Of a stretch of 64,000 nucleotides of DNA, positions 26,164 to 34,945 are shown one piece after another; position 1 is the first letter of the stretch, and each line of letters opens with the position of its first letter. The position numbers and the translations under genes were made by a program. This stretch comes from Neisseria sp. Marseille-Q5346 (lineage in GTDB: Bacteria > Pseudomonadota > Gammaproteobacteria > Burkholderiales > Neisseriaceae), in the NCBI RefSeq assembly GCF_946902045.1, contig NZ_OX336253.1, positions 2,170,001-2,234,000 of the forward strand. The letters are read 5' to 3'. Under the pieces are notes generated by a model. That model ran no database searches and had not been told where the DNA came from. It saw only the letters and a list, made by a program, of their open reading frames with translations.

Positions 26164-26918
26164 CCGAATTTGTCGTATTGATTCCGGCACGGTTGGATTC
26201 TTCACGTCTGCCGGGCAAGGCTTTGGCCGATATTCACGGTAAACCGATGGTTGTACGCGTCGCCGAACAGGCGGCAAAAAGCGAGGCTGCGCGTGTTGTT
26301 GTTGCCACCGATCATCCCGATATTCAGACGGCCTGTCAGGCGCACGGTGTCGAAGTGGTCATGACTTCCAATCAACACGAAAGCGGTACAACGCGCCTTG
26401 CCGAAGCGGCCAATACGCTGAAACTGCCGCAACATCTGATTGTCGTGAACGTACAAGGCGATGAGCCTTTAATCGACCCAGAGCTCATCAACCGTACGGC
26501 TGAAGTTTTGGTTGAAAACAATGTGCAAATGGCGACCGCCGCCCATGAATTGCACGATTTTGACGAGTTTATGAATCCCAATGTCGTCAAAGTCATCCTT
26601 GATAAAAACCGCAACGCCATCTATTTCAGCCGCGCCCCGATTCCTTATCCGCGCGACGCCATGCGCGCCGAAAAACGCGAATTACCTTCTGAAACAGCCG
26701 TTTTGCGCCATATCGGCATTTATGCCTATCGTGCAGGCTTCCTGCAACGCTATTCGGAAATGGATGTTTCTCCTTTGGAAACCATCGAATCGCTGGAACA
26801 GTTGCGCGTCCTGTGGCACGGTTATCCGATTGCTGTTGAAATCACCCAAGAAGCGCCTGCTGCCGGTGTGGATACGCAGGAAGATTTGGACAGAGTACGT
26901 GTTGCGTTTAAATCTTAA
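26160..26918 (+). CDS. kdsB: 3-deoxy-manno-octulosonate cytidylyltransferase
   Basis: A 252-residue cytoplasmic enzyme that activates Kdo with CTP to CMP-Kdo for LPS core synthesis. N-terminal nucleotide loop [16 protein letters not shown], then [22 protein letters not shown] and [16 protein letters not shown] are all family hallmarks. Its ATG overlaps the stop of the Trm112-like gene, so the two are translationally coupled. It works downstream of Kdo synthesis and together with lpxK in making Kdo-lipid A. Confidence 0.97.
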   Translation: MTEFVVLIPARLDSSRLPGKALADIHGKPMVVRVAEQAAKSEAARVVVATDHPDIQTACQAHGVEVVMTSNQHESGTTRLAEAANTLKLPQHLIVVNVQGDEPLIDPELINRTAEVLVENNVQMATAAHELHDFDEFMNPNVVKVILDKNRNAIYFSRAPIPYPRDAMRAEKRELPSETAVLRHIGIYAYRAGFLQRYSEMDVSPLETIESLEQLRVLWHGYPIAVEITQEAPAAGVDTQEDLDRVRVAFKS

Positions 26919-26939
26919 GGTCGTCTGAAAGGAAAAGAT

Positions 26940-27458
26940 ATGAATGATTTCCGCCATTTGAGCCGTGAAGAACAAAAATTGCTTGCCGATGTGGCGAAGC
27001 TGGTAAGAGAAGACGAACAAGAATTCAACTATGATATGTTGAAAATAGAAGCGCCGGAGCAGGCCAGCGGCGAGTTTTGGTTCCGTATGGCAGAAATGCT
27101 CAGCACTCTGCCGCCCAACCAGTCGTTGGACTTGCGTATGAACGGCGGGCGCTTGACTGTTGCCGTATCGATTTTGTCGGTATTGCTGCAAGACAATCCC
27201 GATATTCCGCAGCTTTGGGCGCAAAAAATCATTGCGCTCAACTATTTGGCTCATGGTCATCAAACCCGTGCAATCGGTTTGGCGCAGCAACCCGACAAAG
27301 CGGCCGAAGCCAATGAGGAAGAATATTTGGCGAAAGCCTTATCGCAAAACTTGCTTTCCACTTTGAAAGACGCGATAGAGCGATTCCCTGAAGACGCATG
27401 GTTTATCAGAATGCGCGACGATGCATGGAAGCATTTCGGCCCGAAAGAGGCCGTCTGA
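26940..27458 (+). CDS. Conserved hypothetical cytoplasmic protein
   Basis: 172 residues, helical, no signal or membrane segment. It begins MNDFRHLSREEQKLLADVAK, and the centre (LQDNPDIPQLWAQKIIALNYLAHG) looks like a TPR-type helical pair. It lies 21 bases after kdsB and probably shares its transcript. The last residues (KEAV) and the TGA stop are encoded by a DUS. The spacer before the gene carries the AGGTCGTCTGAA variant. Function not recognised. Confidence 0.75.
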   Translation: MNDFRHLSREEQKLLADVAKLVREDEQEFNYDMLKIEAPEQASGEFWFRMAEMLSTLPPNQSLDLRMNGGRLTVAVSILSVLLQDNPDIPQLWAQKIIALNYLAHGHQTRAIGLAQQPDKAAEANEEEYLAKALSQNLLSTLKDAIERFPEDAWFIRMRDDAWKHFGPKEAV

Positions 27459-27505
27459 AGTTTTGAACGATAAACACAAGCCGTGTAAAATTATCTGAAT
27501 ATTAA

Positions 27506-28177
<672 letters not shown>

Positions 28178-28199
28178 GTTTTGCCGAAGTAAAATCATG

Positions 28200-28231
28200 A
28201 GGCCGTCTGAAAAAATATTTTCAGACGGCCT
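28200..28231. terminator. Inverted DUS terminator after adk
   Basis: AGGCCGTCTGAA (28200-28211) and TTCAGACGGCCT (28220-28231), then TTTT. Confidence 0.85.
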
Positions 28232-28287
28232 TTTGTGTACAAAAGCTGTTAAAATCGAAGCTATAACCGTTTATCCGCAGGCATCTT

Positions 28288-29019
28288 ATGAATCCCTTGA
28301 TCTCCGACTTCCAAACTCAGCAACAACGTACTCCCGTTATCGTCGCCCTTGATTTTGCCAACGAAAAAGATACGCTCGGATTTGTCCGCAATCTTGACCC
28401 GACATTGTGTCAAATCAAAATCGGTAAAGAGCTGTTTACCGCAACCGGCCGTAATTTGGCAGAAAGCTTAATCAATCAAGGTTTCAAACTTTTCCTCGAT
28501 TTGAAATACCACGATATTCCCCACACAGTTGCTCAGGCCTGTAAAGTTGCCGCCGATATGGGCGTTTGGATGGTCGATATGCACGCCTCCGGTGGCCGCC
28601 GTATGATGGAAGCCGCAGCAGAAGCCGTTGCCGGATATCAAACCAAGCCGCTCTTGATCGGTGTAACCGTGTTGACCAGTATGGAACAAAGCGACTTGGC
28701 AGAAATCGGTTTGAACATCGCCCCTGAAGAACAAGTCATCCGCTTGGCAAAACTGACGCAAAGTTCAGGTTTGGACGGCGTGGTCTGTTCCGCCCAAGAA
28801 GCCGCGCCATTGCGCCGCGAATTGGGACAGGATTTTGTCTTGGTGACACCGGGCATCCGCTTGGACGTTGCCAGCAATAATGACGACCAACGCCGTATTA
28901 TGACACCGGCCGAAGCCTTGGCCGCTGGTTCAACCTATTTGGTCATGGGTCGTCCGGTAACCAAAGCTGCCGATCCGGTAGCCGTATTGCGTGAAGTCAA
29001 TCGGGTGGCAAACGCTTAA
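28288..29019 (+). CDS. pyrF: Orotidine 5'-phosphate decarboxylase
   Basis: A 243-residue TIM-barrel enzyme for the last step of UMP synthesis. The catalytic D-x-K-x-x-D motif is seen as D71, K73, D76 in [12 protein letters not shown], followed by VTPGIRLD and the phosphate loop [11 protein letters not shown]. Length is normal for the group I enzyme. It is followed after 13 bases, across a DUS, by the oxidoreductase gene. Confidence 0.98.
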   Translation: MNPLISDFQTQQQRTPVIVALDFANEKDTLGFVRNLDPTLCQIKIGKELFTATGRNLAESLINQGFKLFLDLKYHDIPHTVAQACKVAADMGVWMVDMHASGGRRMMEAAAEAVAGYQTKPLLIGVTVLTSMEQSDLAEIGLNIAPEEQVIRLAKLTQSSGLDGVVCSAQEAAPLRRELGQDFVLVTPGIRLDVASNNDDQRRIMTPAEALAAGSTYLVMGRPVTKAADPVAVLREVNRVANA

Positions 29020-29032
29020 GGCCGTCTGAAGT

Positions 29033-29704
29033 ATGAAGGCGATTGTAATTGGTGCGACAGGCGCAACAGGAAAATCCTTGTTGCCTCTGCTTGCAGCCAG
29101 TTCAGAGGTTGAGTCTATCGACTGTTTTGGTCGCAGACATCCTGATTTTATCCATCAAAAGCTAAATAGCCATCAGATTGATTTTTCTAAACCTGATGAT
29201 TGGTGTGAAAAAGTGCAGGGCGATGTATTGTTTGCCTGCTTGGGAACTACCCTGAAAGCAGCAGGAAGTAAAGAAGCGCAATGGGCAATTGATTATGAGG
29301 CAAATCTTGAATTTGCCAAAGCCGCACGAGAAAACGGCGTCGATGCTTTGGTTTTGATTTCCACTTCCGGTGCAAATTCTGCTTCGCGCCTGTTTTATCA
29401 ACGGATGAAGGGCGAATTGGAACAAGCAATTATCGCTTTGAATTTTCCGCACCTTATTATTTTCCGCCCGCCCTTATTGATTCGTCCGAATAGCGACCGA
29501 TTGGGTGAGAAAATAGCCAAACGGATTTTGCATGGATTCAACCGTATCGGCCTGATGAAAAACCAACGTCCGCTTGCTGTCGAAAAATTGGCACAAGCCA
29601 TGCTGAAAGCGGCGTTGTTGCCATCTCATAAACAAGCGTCGTACTCGAAAAACCATATGCAGGTATATGAGCCTCAAGATATTTTTAGGCTGTTAGATCA
29701 ATAA
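29033..29704 (+). CDS. NAD(P)-binding oxidoreductase-like protein (HTATIP2/YwnB type)
   Basis: A 223-residue Rossmann-fold protein. N-terminal dinucleotide loop GATGATGKSLL (8-18), then FACLGTTLKAAGSKEAQWAIDYE, LISTSGANSASRLFYQRMKGELE and FRPPLLIRP. This is the atypical SDR group that includes HTATIP2 and YwnB-like proteins; substrate unknown. The active-site Tyr/Lys are replaced by YQRMKGE. It follows pyrF closely and probably shares its transcript. Confidence 0.82.
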   Translation: MKAIVIGATGATGKSLLPLLAASSEVESIDCFGRRHPDFIHQKLNSHQIDFSKPDDWCEKVQGDVLFACLGTTLKAAGSKEAQWAIDYEANLEFAKAARENGVDALVLISTSGANSASRLFYQRMKGELEQAIIALNFPHLIIFRPPLLIRPNSDRLGEKIAKRILHGFNRIGLMKNQRPLAVEKLAQAMLKAALLPSHKQASYSKNHMQVYEPQDIFRLLDQ

Positions 29705-29745
29705 TCTGATAACAAGCCTTACACAGAGATTTTAATGGAGCCAGT

Positions 29746-30708
29746 ATGGTAACCAAGTTCCAACAAGAAACCCTCAAATCCCGTTTTGCACAAGCCAAAG
29801 TCCTTGTTGTCGGCGATGTGATGCTCGACCGTTATTGGTTTGGTGATGTGTCCCGTATTTCTCCTGAAGCCCCCGTGCCGGTGGCGAAAATCGGACGTAT
29901 CGACCAACGCGCGGGTGGAGCGGCAAACGTTGCGCGCAATATCGCCTCATTGGGCGGCAAAGCAGGGCTGTTGTCCGTGACCGGCGATGACGAAGCTGCA
30001 GATGCGCTGGACGCATTGATGGTGCAAGACGGTGTTTCTTCCTATCTGATGCGCGACAAGCAAATTGCGACTACTGTCAAATTGCGCGTTGTTGCCCGCA
30101 ACCAGCAGCTTATCCGACTTGATTTTGAAGAATTGCCTCATCGTGAAGTGTTGGAACAAATCAAGCATCAATATCGTGAAGTGTTGCCTGAATACGATGC
30201 CATTATTTTTTCAGATTACGGAAAGGGCGGTTTGTCGCATATTTCCGATATGATTGATTGGGCGAAACAGGCCGGTAAACCCGTTTTAATCGACCCGAAA
30301 GGCGATGATTATGAAAAATATGCCGGCGCTACGCTGATTACGCCGAATCGCGCAGAATTGAAAGAAGTGGTGGGAAGCTGGAAAAACGAAAACGATTTGA
30401 CCGAAAAAGCCCAAAATCTACGCCGTCATCTTGATTTGAATGCGATTTTGCTGACCCGAAGTGAAGAGGGCATGACCTTGTTCAATGAGGGCGAGCCGAT
30501 TTATCAGCCTACACGGGCTCAAGAAGTCTATGATGTATCGGGTGCGGGCGATACCGTTATTGCCGGAGTGGGCTTGGGTTTGGCGGCAGGCTATACCATG
30601 CCCGAAGCGATGCACCTTGCTAATACGGCAGCGGGCGTTGTCGTGGCGAAACTTGGTACGGCGGTTTGCTCGTTTGCCGAATTGACTAAGGCATTGGAAG
30701 AGCAATAA
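29746..30708 (+). CDS. hldA: D-glycero-beta-D-manno-heptose-7-phosphate kinase
   Basis: A 320-residue PfkB-family sugar kinase for the ADP-heptose path of LPS core synthesis. Substrate motif GGAANVARNIASLGG (about 46-60) and the catalytic GAGDT anion hole (about 266-270) are visible. Unlike enteric HldE there is no C-terminal adenylyltransferase domain, so that activity must be encoded elsewhere (hldC). hldD follows 140 bases later. Confidence 0.95.
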   Translation: MVTKFQQETLKSRFAQAKVLVVGDVMLDRYWFGDVSRISPEAPVPVAKIGRIDQRAGGAANVARNIASLGGKAGLLSVTGDDEAADALDALMVQDGVSSYLMRDKQIATTVKLRVVARNQQLIRLDFEELPHREVLEQIKHQYREVLPEYDAIIFSDYGKGGLSHISDMIDWAKQAGKPVLIDPKGDDYEKYAGATLITPNRAELKEVVGSWKNENDLTEKAQNLRRHLDLNAILLTRSEEGMTLFNEGEPIYQPTRAQEVYDVSGAGDTVIAGVGLGLAAGYTMPEAMHLANTAAGVVVAKLGTAVCSFAELTKALEEQ

Positions 30709-30715
30709 TTGCTGT

Positions 30716-30823
30716 TTCAGACGGCCTTAAGATCTAAAGGCCGTCTGAAAATAGAGTTGGAAAATAATCCAGACAGACAAGTTTTTATTTTCAGACGGCA
30801 TGATTTCTTCAAGGCCGTCTGAA
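30716..30823. repeat. Cluster of four DUS between hldA and hldD
   Basis: TTCAGACGGCCT (30716-30727), AGGCCGTCTGAA (30738-30749), the AT-type TTCAGACGGCAT (30790-30801) and AGGCCGTCTGAA (30812-30823). They alternate in direction, so alternative hairpins are possible. This is the densest DUS cluster in the window. Confidence 0.85.
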
Positions 30824-30847
30824 AAATCAAAATAAAGGAAATTCATT

Positions 30848-31852
30848 ATGACCATTATCGTAACAGGCGCGGCCGGCTTTATCGGCAGCAACATCGTCAA
30901 AGCACTTAACCAACGCGGTATTACCGACATTGTTGCCGTCGACAATTTGAGCAAAGGCGAAAAATTTAAAAACCTTGCCGAGTGTGAAATTGCCCATTAT
31001 CTCGATAAACACGAATTTATCCGCCAAGTGCGTGGCCACCTTCTGCCTTACGACGATATCGAGGCCGTTTTCCATCAAGGCGCATGTTCCGATACCATGA
31101 ATCATGATGGTCTTTACATGATGGACAACAACTACCAGTACACGCTCGATCTCTTAGACTGGTGTCAGGATGAACGCATTCCGTTCCTTTATGCCTCCAG
31201 CGCTGCCGTATATGGTAAGGGCGAAATCTTCCGCGAAGAGCGCGAACTGGAAAAACCACTCAATGTGTACGGCTACTCTAAATTCTTGTTTGACCAAGTA
31301 TTGCGCCGCCGCATGAAAGAAGGCCTGACCGCCCAAGTCGTTGGCTTCCGCTACTTCAACGTATATGGACAGCAGGAGCAACACAAAGGCCGTATGGCAT
31401 CGGTTGCCTTCCATCATTTCCACCAATACCGAGAACATGGTTATGTCAACCTGTTTGGTGCCAATGACGGCTACGGCAACGGCGAGCAAACACGTGATTT
31501 TGTTAGCGTAGAGGACGTTGCTAAAGTTAATCTTTACTTCTTCGACCATCCCGAGCTTTCAGGCATCTTTAATCTTGGTACAGGCCGTAGCCAACAGTTT
31601 AACGATCTTGCCGCTGCCACCGTCAACGCCTGCCGTGCGGCCGAAGGCAAGCCTGAAATGAGTTTGAAAGAGCTGGTTGAAGAAGAACTTATCCGTTATA
31701 TCCCATTCCCAGATGCACTCAAAGGCAAATATCAGAGCTTTACTCAAGCGGACATTACCAAGCTGCGCGAAGCCGGGTATAAAGAAGAATTCTTGGATGT
31801 AAAACAAGGCGTCAGCCGTTACGTTAAATGGATGCTGGAGAACTTGGTTTAA
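30848..31852 (+). CDS. hldD: ADP-L-glycero-D-manno-heptose 6-epimerase
   Basis: A 334-residue extended SDR that epimerises ADP-heptose to the form used in the LPS inner core. [13 protein letters not shown] loop (7-15), ASSAAVYG and the catalytic Tyr141-x3-Lys145 (YGYSK) followed by FRYFNVYG. The length fits HldD/GmhD. AAAGGAAA lies upstream of the ATG. Together with hldA it completes two of the heptose steps. Confidence 0.97.
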   Translation: MTIIVTGAAGFIGSNIVKALNQRGITDIVAVDNLSKGEKFKNLAECEIAHYLDKHEFIRQVRGHLLPYDDIEAVFHQGACSDTMNHDGLYMMDNNYQYTLDLLDWCQDERIPFLYASSAAVYGKGEIFREERELEKPLNVYGYSKFLFDQVLRRRMKEGLTAQVVGFRYFNVYGQQEQHKGRMASVAFHHFHQYREHGYVNLFGANDGYGNGEQTRDFVSVEDVAKVNLYFFDHPELSGIFNLGTGRSQQFNDLAAATVNACRAAEGKPEMSLKELVEEELIRYIPFPDALKGKYQSFTQADITKLREAGYKEEFLDVKQGVSRYVKWMLENLV

Positions 31853-31881
31853 TAAATAGTACAGTAATGTTGTCTGAGAAT

Positions 31882-31919
31882 AAAACCGACTTACCTGTTT
31901 GGGTAAGTCGGTTTTATTT
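31882..31919 (+). terminator. Intrinsic terminator of hldD
   Basis: AAAACCGACTTAC (31882-31894) pairs with GTAAGTCGGTTTT (31903-31915), followed by ATTTT. A strong 13-bp stem without DUS. Confidence 0.9.
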
Positions 31920-32130
31920 TACTAGGATAGTATAAAAATTTGGTTGTATTCTTAAATAAGAATAATTTAGTGGTTTAAATGAATCTCTTGTCCTAGATAG
32001 AATAGTGGGTATTTATAACTACAAAGCTGTTAATGGGCTATCTTTACTATCATGAGGAACCATATCTATAATCCTTTAAAAGGTACGTAGAGGCTTTCGC
32101 AACAACGGATCAGATAGAAGAAAGAGTAGT
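31920..32130. other. AT-rich spacer beside the SAP-domain gene
   Basis: About 210 bases of AT-rich sequence without DUS. It contains a small palindrome (ATTCTTA-AA-TAAGAAT, about 31947-31962) and no coding-like frame. Its composition matches the adjacent SAP-domain gene, so the two may have arrived together. Confidence 0.5.
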
Positions 32131-32132
32131 TG

Positions 32133-32750
32133 CTATTTAAGATACACCTCTATTTTGTGGCTATGTTCTTTCAGAAGCTGTTTGGAATAAACTTTTTCAT
32201 TCTTTGAATCTCGAACTTCCCTCCAAAGGATAGCAGCAACGGTTAACTTGTTAGCATACTGATGGCTACATTCATCCGTACAAAAGTCTTTTAAAAATTG
32301 ATTCCACTGACAAGCCGAATGATCATACTTGGCGTAATCTGACTCTCCATAATAAATTTTAATCATATCTTGAATCGTGAATTTTAGATCATGATTCCTT
32401 TTTACTTTTCGCCAAGCGGTTGCCATATCCGCATTAAATTTAAACGGACTAACCCCTGTTACTGCAGCAAAATATTCTCTAAACTTCTGGTTAAAAGAAA
32501 ACCCACAGTTCAGGAGCGGAGTCTCTAAAGTGATTACTTCGGATTGAGTTTTGAGACCTTTCCTCAAAGATTTCTCTATTTTATTTCCCTGAAAATATTG
32601 TTCAATAATAAAAGTCAATTCTTTCTTCGTACCTCGATACTCTAAACCAAGAGACTTACAAATTTGGGAAAGTTCCTCTCGATACCAATAGTATTGGTTA
32701 AATTCTTCAAATGATTTGATTTCTTTAAAACTAGGTCTGTTTTCTACCAA
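32133..32750 (-). CDS. SAP-domain/DUF6434-like protein, probably acquired from a Gram-positive donor
   Basis: About 206 residues. An N-terminal helix-extended-helix SAP-like module (FNQYYWYREELSQICKSLGL, RGTKKELTFIIEQYF) is followed by a domain like those in Firmicutes SAP/DUF6434 proteins (NQKFREYFAAVTG... AWRKVKR... IQDMIKIYYGESDY... QWNQFLKDFC). SAP modules usually bind DNA; the role is unknown. I start at TTG 32750 because a perfect GGAGGT (32757-32762) lies 6 bases upstream and homologues begin near RPSF. An ATG at 32798 would add 16 odd residues. The gene is AT-rich, has no DUS and lies beside tRNA genes. Confidence 0.75.
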   Translation of the reverse strand: MVENRPSFKEIKSFEEFNQYYWYREELSQICKSLGLEYRGTKKELTFIIEQYFQGNKIEKSLRKGLKTQSEVITLETPLLNCGFSFNQKFREYFAAVTGVSPFKFNADMATAWRKVKRNHDLKFTIQDMIKIYYGESDYAKYDHSACQWNQFLKDFCTDECSHQYANKLTVAAILWREVRDSKNEKVYSKQLLKEHSHKIEVYLK

Positions 32751-32756
32751 ACCATC

Positions 32757-32762
32757 ACCTCC
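32757..32762 (-). promoter_or_regulatory. Strong ribosome binding site for the TTG-started SAP gene
   Basis: GGAGGT on the minus strand, 6 bases before TTG (32748-32750). It is complementary to the 16S anti-SD and stronger than typical sites in the neighbouring genes. It decides the start codon. Confidence 0.6.
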
Positions 32763-32926
32763 ACCCTTCATATCTATAACAGTAACGTCAATCTGCATGT
32801 CACGTCAACGTATGATCATACACCTATATATACGATTATTTTATTACAACCGTTTCTTCCCATCGTCTAAGCACCTCTATTAGGCGTGGATACTAGACAA
32901 AAAAATAACCGCTTAAAAGCGGTAAA

Positions 32927-33016
32927 TGGTGCCCGGAGCCGGAATCGAACCGGCACGGCCGGTTTAGGGCCGACGGATTTTAAGTCCGTTGTGTCTACCT
33001 ATTTCACCACCCGGGC
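32927..33016 (-). tRNA. tRNA-Leu (anticodon TAA)
   Basis: Acceptor GCCCGGG pairs with TCCGGGC, then A73 and an encoded CCA. The anticodon loop reads CTTAAAA, anticodon TAA, with a class II long variable arm. It is last of a Gly-Cys-Leu series next to pgsA, the same order as glyW-cysT-leuZ in E. coli. Confidence 0.95.
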
Positions 33017-33037
33017 GTAGACAATAAATTGAGAGAT

Positions 33038-33115
33038 TGGAGGCGGGGGCGCGGATTTGAACCGGCCTGTATAAGGGTTGCACCCCTTATAGCATAAACA
33101 CTCTGCCACCCCGCC
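33038..33115 (-). tRNA. Aberrant tRNA-Cys-like gene (GCA) with a non-standard anticodon arm
   Basis: It has a perfect 7-bp acceptor (GGCGGGG/CCCCGCC), the Cys discriminator U73, an encoded CCA, a GCA/TGC D-stem and a TTCAAAT T-loop. The anticodon arm is 20 nt, not 17: a 7-bp stem ATAAGGG/CCCTTAT closes the loop GTGCAA with GCA inside. The T-stem needs one bulged C, and G19 of the D-loop is replaced. Total 78 nt with CCA. It looks derived from a tRNA-Cys yet retains paired stems. It could be a pseudo-tRNA or a functional unusual tRNA. Confidence 0.6.
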
Positions 33116-33125
33116 ATGAAATGGA

Positions 33126-33199
33126 TGGAGGCGAGAGTCGGAATCGAACCGGCGTAGACGGATTTGCAATCCGCTGCATAACCACTTTGCTATCTCGCC
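33126..33199 (-). tRNA. tRNA-Cys (anticodon GCA)
   Basis: A standard 74-nt tRNA with CCA: acceptor GGCGAGA/TCTCGCC, U73, anticodon stem GCGGA/TCCGT with loop TTGCAAA and T-loop TTCGATT. One C-A mismatch in the T-stem is tolerated. This is the ordinary cysteine tRNA. Confidence 0.96.
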
Positions 33200-33232
33200 A
33201 AAACTACGTTTGAGTATTTGTAGTATTGAAAC

Positions 33233-33308
33233 TGGAGCGGGAAACGAGTCTCGAACTCGCGACCTCAACCTTGGCAAGGTTGCGCTCTACCAACTGAGCT
33301 ATTCCCGC
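33233..33308 (-). tRNA. tRNA-Gly (anticodon GCC), copy 1
   Basis: Acceptor GCGGGAA with an encoded CCA; loop TTGCCAA gives anticodon GCC. 76 nt, identical to three further copies upstream. Confidence 0.97.
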
Positions 33309-33329
33309 GTATTCGGATGCATGATTTAA

Positions 33330-33405
33330 TGGAGCGGGAAACGAGTCTCGAACTCGCGACCTCAACCTTGGCAAGGTTGCGCTCTACCAACTGAGCTATT
33401 CCCGC
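33330..33405 (-). tRNA. tRNA-Gly (anticodon GCC), copy 2
   Basis: Same 76-nt sequence as copy 1, separated by an unrelated 21-base spacer. Confidence 0.97.
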
Positions 33406-33429
33406 ATTTGAGTGCATCTGAAATTAAAC

Positions 33430-33505
33430 TGGAGCGGGAAACGAGTCTCGAACTCGCGACCTCAACCTTGGCAAGGTTGCGCTCTACCAACTGAGCTATT
33501 CCCGC
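33430..33505 (-). tRNA. tRNA-Gly (anticodon GCC), copy 3
   Basis: Same 76-nt sequence, 24-base spacer to copy 2. Confidence 0.97.
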
Positions 33506-33539
33506 ATATTGAAAAAGAACAATCAACAAGTAATCAGTA

Positions 33540-33615
33540 TGGAGCGGGAAACGAGTCTCGAACTCGCGACCTCAACCTTGGCAAGGTTGCGCTCTACCAA
33601 CTGAGCTATTCCCGC
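33540..33615 (-). tRNA. tRNA-Gly (anticodon GCC), copy 4
   Basis: Same 76-nt sequence, 34-base spacer to copy 3. It is the promoter-proximal member, 93 bases downstream of the pgsA stop. Confidence 0.97.
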
Positions 33616-33708
33616 TCTGATATTTGTTGCTTCGTATATCGAAGAAGACGCAATTATTATGGATTTAATCGCGTGCGTCAAGTGTTTTGTTTTTATTTTT
33701 TTAAAAAT

Positions 33709-34269
33709 TTATTTGAATTCTTTCCATGCCATTTTCAGGTAGTAGCACATTGACCAGATGGTCAATACAGATGCTATAAACATCAATATGTTACCAATGA
33801 GATAGAAAGGATCGTTATATTTGTCTGTGCCAATAAGCAAAAGGAAGATGGCGATCATTTGGGCAGTGGTTTTGAATTTACCGATGGTTGCCACGGCAAC
33901 GCTACCGCGTTTACCCATTTGTGCCATCCATTCGCGCAAGGCGGAAATGGTAATTTCCCGGCCGATAATAATCATGGCGAAGATGGCGTATGTTCTGCCA
34001 AGGCTGACGAGCAGGAGCAGGGCAACTGCGACCATGAGTTTGTCGGCAACGGGGTCGAGGAATGCGCCAAAGTCAGAAGTTTGTTTCCAACGGCGTGCTA
34101 AAAAGCCGTCAAACCAGTCTGTAATAGCTGCAAGTGCAAAGATGATGGCGGCTGTCCAGTTGACGGTTTGTGGTTGAATCCATGTGTTCGGTAAATAGAA
34201 TAGGATAGTGAACACGGGGATTAATAGGACGCGCATCCAGGTAAGTAAAATAGGTATGTTCCAAGGCAT
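33709..34269 (-). CDS. pgsA: CDP-diacylglycerol-glycerol-3-phosphate 3-phosphatidyltransferase
   Basis: A 186-residue inner-membrane enzyme making phosphatidylglycerol phosphate. The CDP-alcohol motif is present in DWFDGFLARRWKQTSDFGAFLDPVADK (D-G-x2-A-R-x8-G-x3-D-x3-D), with four or so helices around it. I start at the ATG at 34269 (MPWNIPILLTWMRVLLIP), the usual N terminus; a longer frame adds 34 polar residues. It lies directly upstream of the tRNA cluster, as in enterics. Confidence 0.95.
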   Translation of the reverse strand: MPWNIPILLTWMRVLLIPVFTILFYLPNTWIQPQTVNWTAAIIFALAAITDWFDGFLARRWKQTSDFGAFLDPVADKLMVAVALLLLVSLGRTYAIFAMIIIGREITISALREWMAQMGKRGSVAVATIGKFKTTAQMIAIFLLLIGTDKYNDPFYLIGNILMFIASVLTIWSMCYYLKMAWKEFK

Positions 34270-34313
34270 GGTTGGGGACCTTTTGGACGATGTGTCGGAT
34301 TGTCCATTATAGC

Positions 34314-34871
34314 TTATTTGTTCACTCTGCTTTTTGAAGTGTTGTTTTTTGCCGACAAGTATCTTGGGCATAGATTTTTGTCGTGTGGGTTGTGAAGAAA
34401 ATCTGCTAAGGCCGTCTGAAAAATAGGCTGTTGCGGGGTGTAAATGTTTTTGGGCAGGTAAGTGGATGCAAAATAGTGGGCAACGAGGTCGGCTTGCTGC
34501 TCGATATTGAGTTGGTTGAAGTGAGGCAGAGGTATGGGATAGGCGTAAGCTTTGCGTTTCCTATATCCGCCTTTGAGCATAATGAATAAACCGGACAACC
34601 AAACTTTGTGACCGCGCTGGTGTTGCCAGACATGTGTCAGCTCATGAATCAGCCAAATTTTGTAGGCTATGCCGGCTTGAGTGAAATCTTCGGGGCAGTG
34701 TTTACGCGGAAAGTATATGTTTCCATTGGGCGCAATGGCGGTATTGGCGTTGGGTATAAGTGGAATGCCGCGATATATTTTGATGCGGTGGAAGTTTATG
34801 CTGTCCGCAAAAACTTGTTTTGCCATACGGACTTCATTTTCGGTCAGTCTGCGCCAATCGGAAAAAATCAT
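34314..34871 (-). CDS. Hypothetical protein with an HExxH zincin-like motif
   Basis: 185 residues. The motif HELTH (H76-E77-x2-H80) within YKIWLIHELTHVWQHQ is that of zinc metallopeptidases; a possible third ligand is an acidic residue in NIEQQADLVAHYF (about 127). There is no signal peptide. Similar short proteins are sometimes annotated as Vgr-related. No VgrG or toxin gene is nearby. The gene ends 44 bases before pgsA. Activity is inference. Confidence 0.7.
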   Translation of the reverse strand: MIFSDWRRLTENEVRMAKQVFADSINFHRIKIYRGIPLIPNANTAIAPNGNIYFPRKHCPEDFTQAGIAYKIWLIHELTHVWQHQRGHKVWLSGLFIMLKGGYRKRKAYAYPIPLPHFNQLNIEQQADLVAHYFASTYLPKNIYTPQQPIFQTALADFLHNPHDKNLCPRYLSAKNNTSKSRVNK

Positions 34872-34907
34872 ATTTGGAAGGGAATATTAAGAGGGTATGA
34901 AGATTTC

Positions 34908-34935
34908 AGGCCGTCTGAAAGGTTTCAGACGGCCT
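34908..34935. terminator. Inverted DUS terminator of ccoG-ccoH
   Basis: AGGCCGTCTGAA (34908-34919) and TTCAGACGGCCT (34924-34935) with a 4-base loop, just downstream of the minus-strand ccoH stop. Confidence 0.8.
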
Positions 34936-34945
34936 GGGTCGGGAT

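Noticed and set aside
32030..32130. Insertion-sequence end near the SAP gene
   Set aside because: I looked for terminal inverted repeats and transposase fragments and found none; foreign origin is argued from composition and gene type only.
32999..33277. Open frames across the tRNA cluster
   Set aside because: They read through tRNA genes and have no coding features.
33233..33615. Four near-identical 76-base blocks as a CRISPR or mobile repeat
   Set aside because: Each block folds as a standard tRNA-Gly with CCA.
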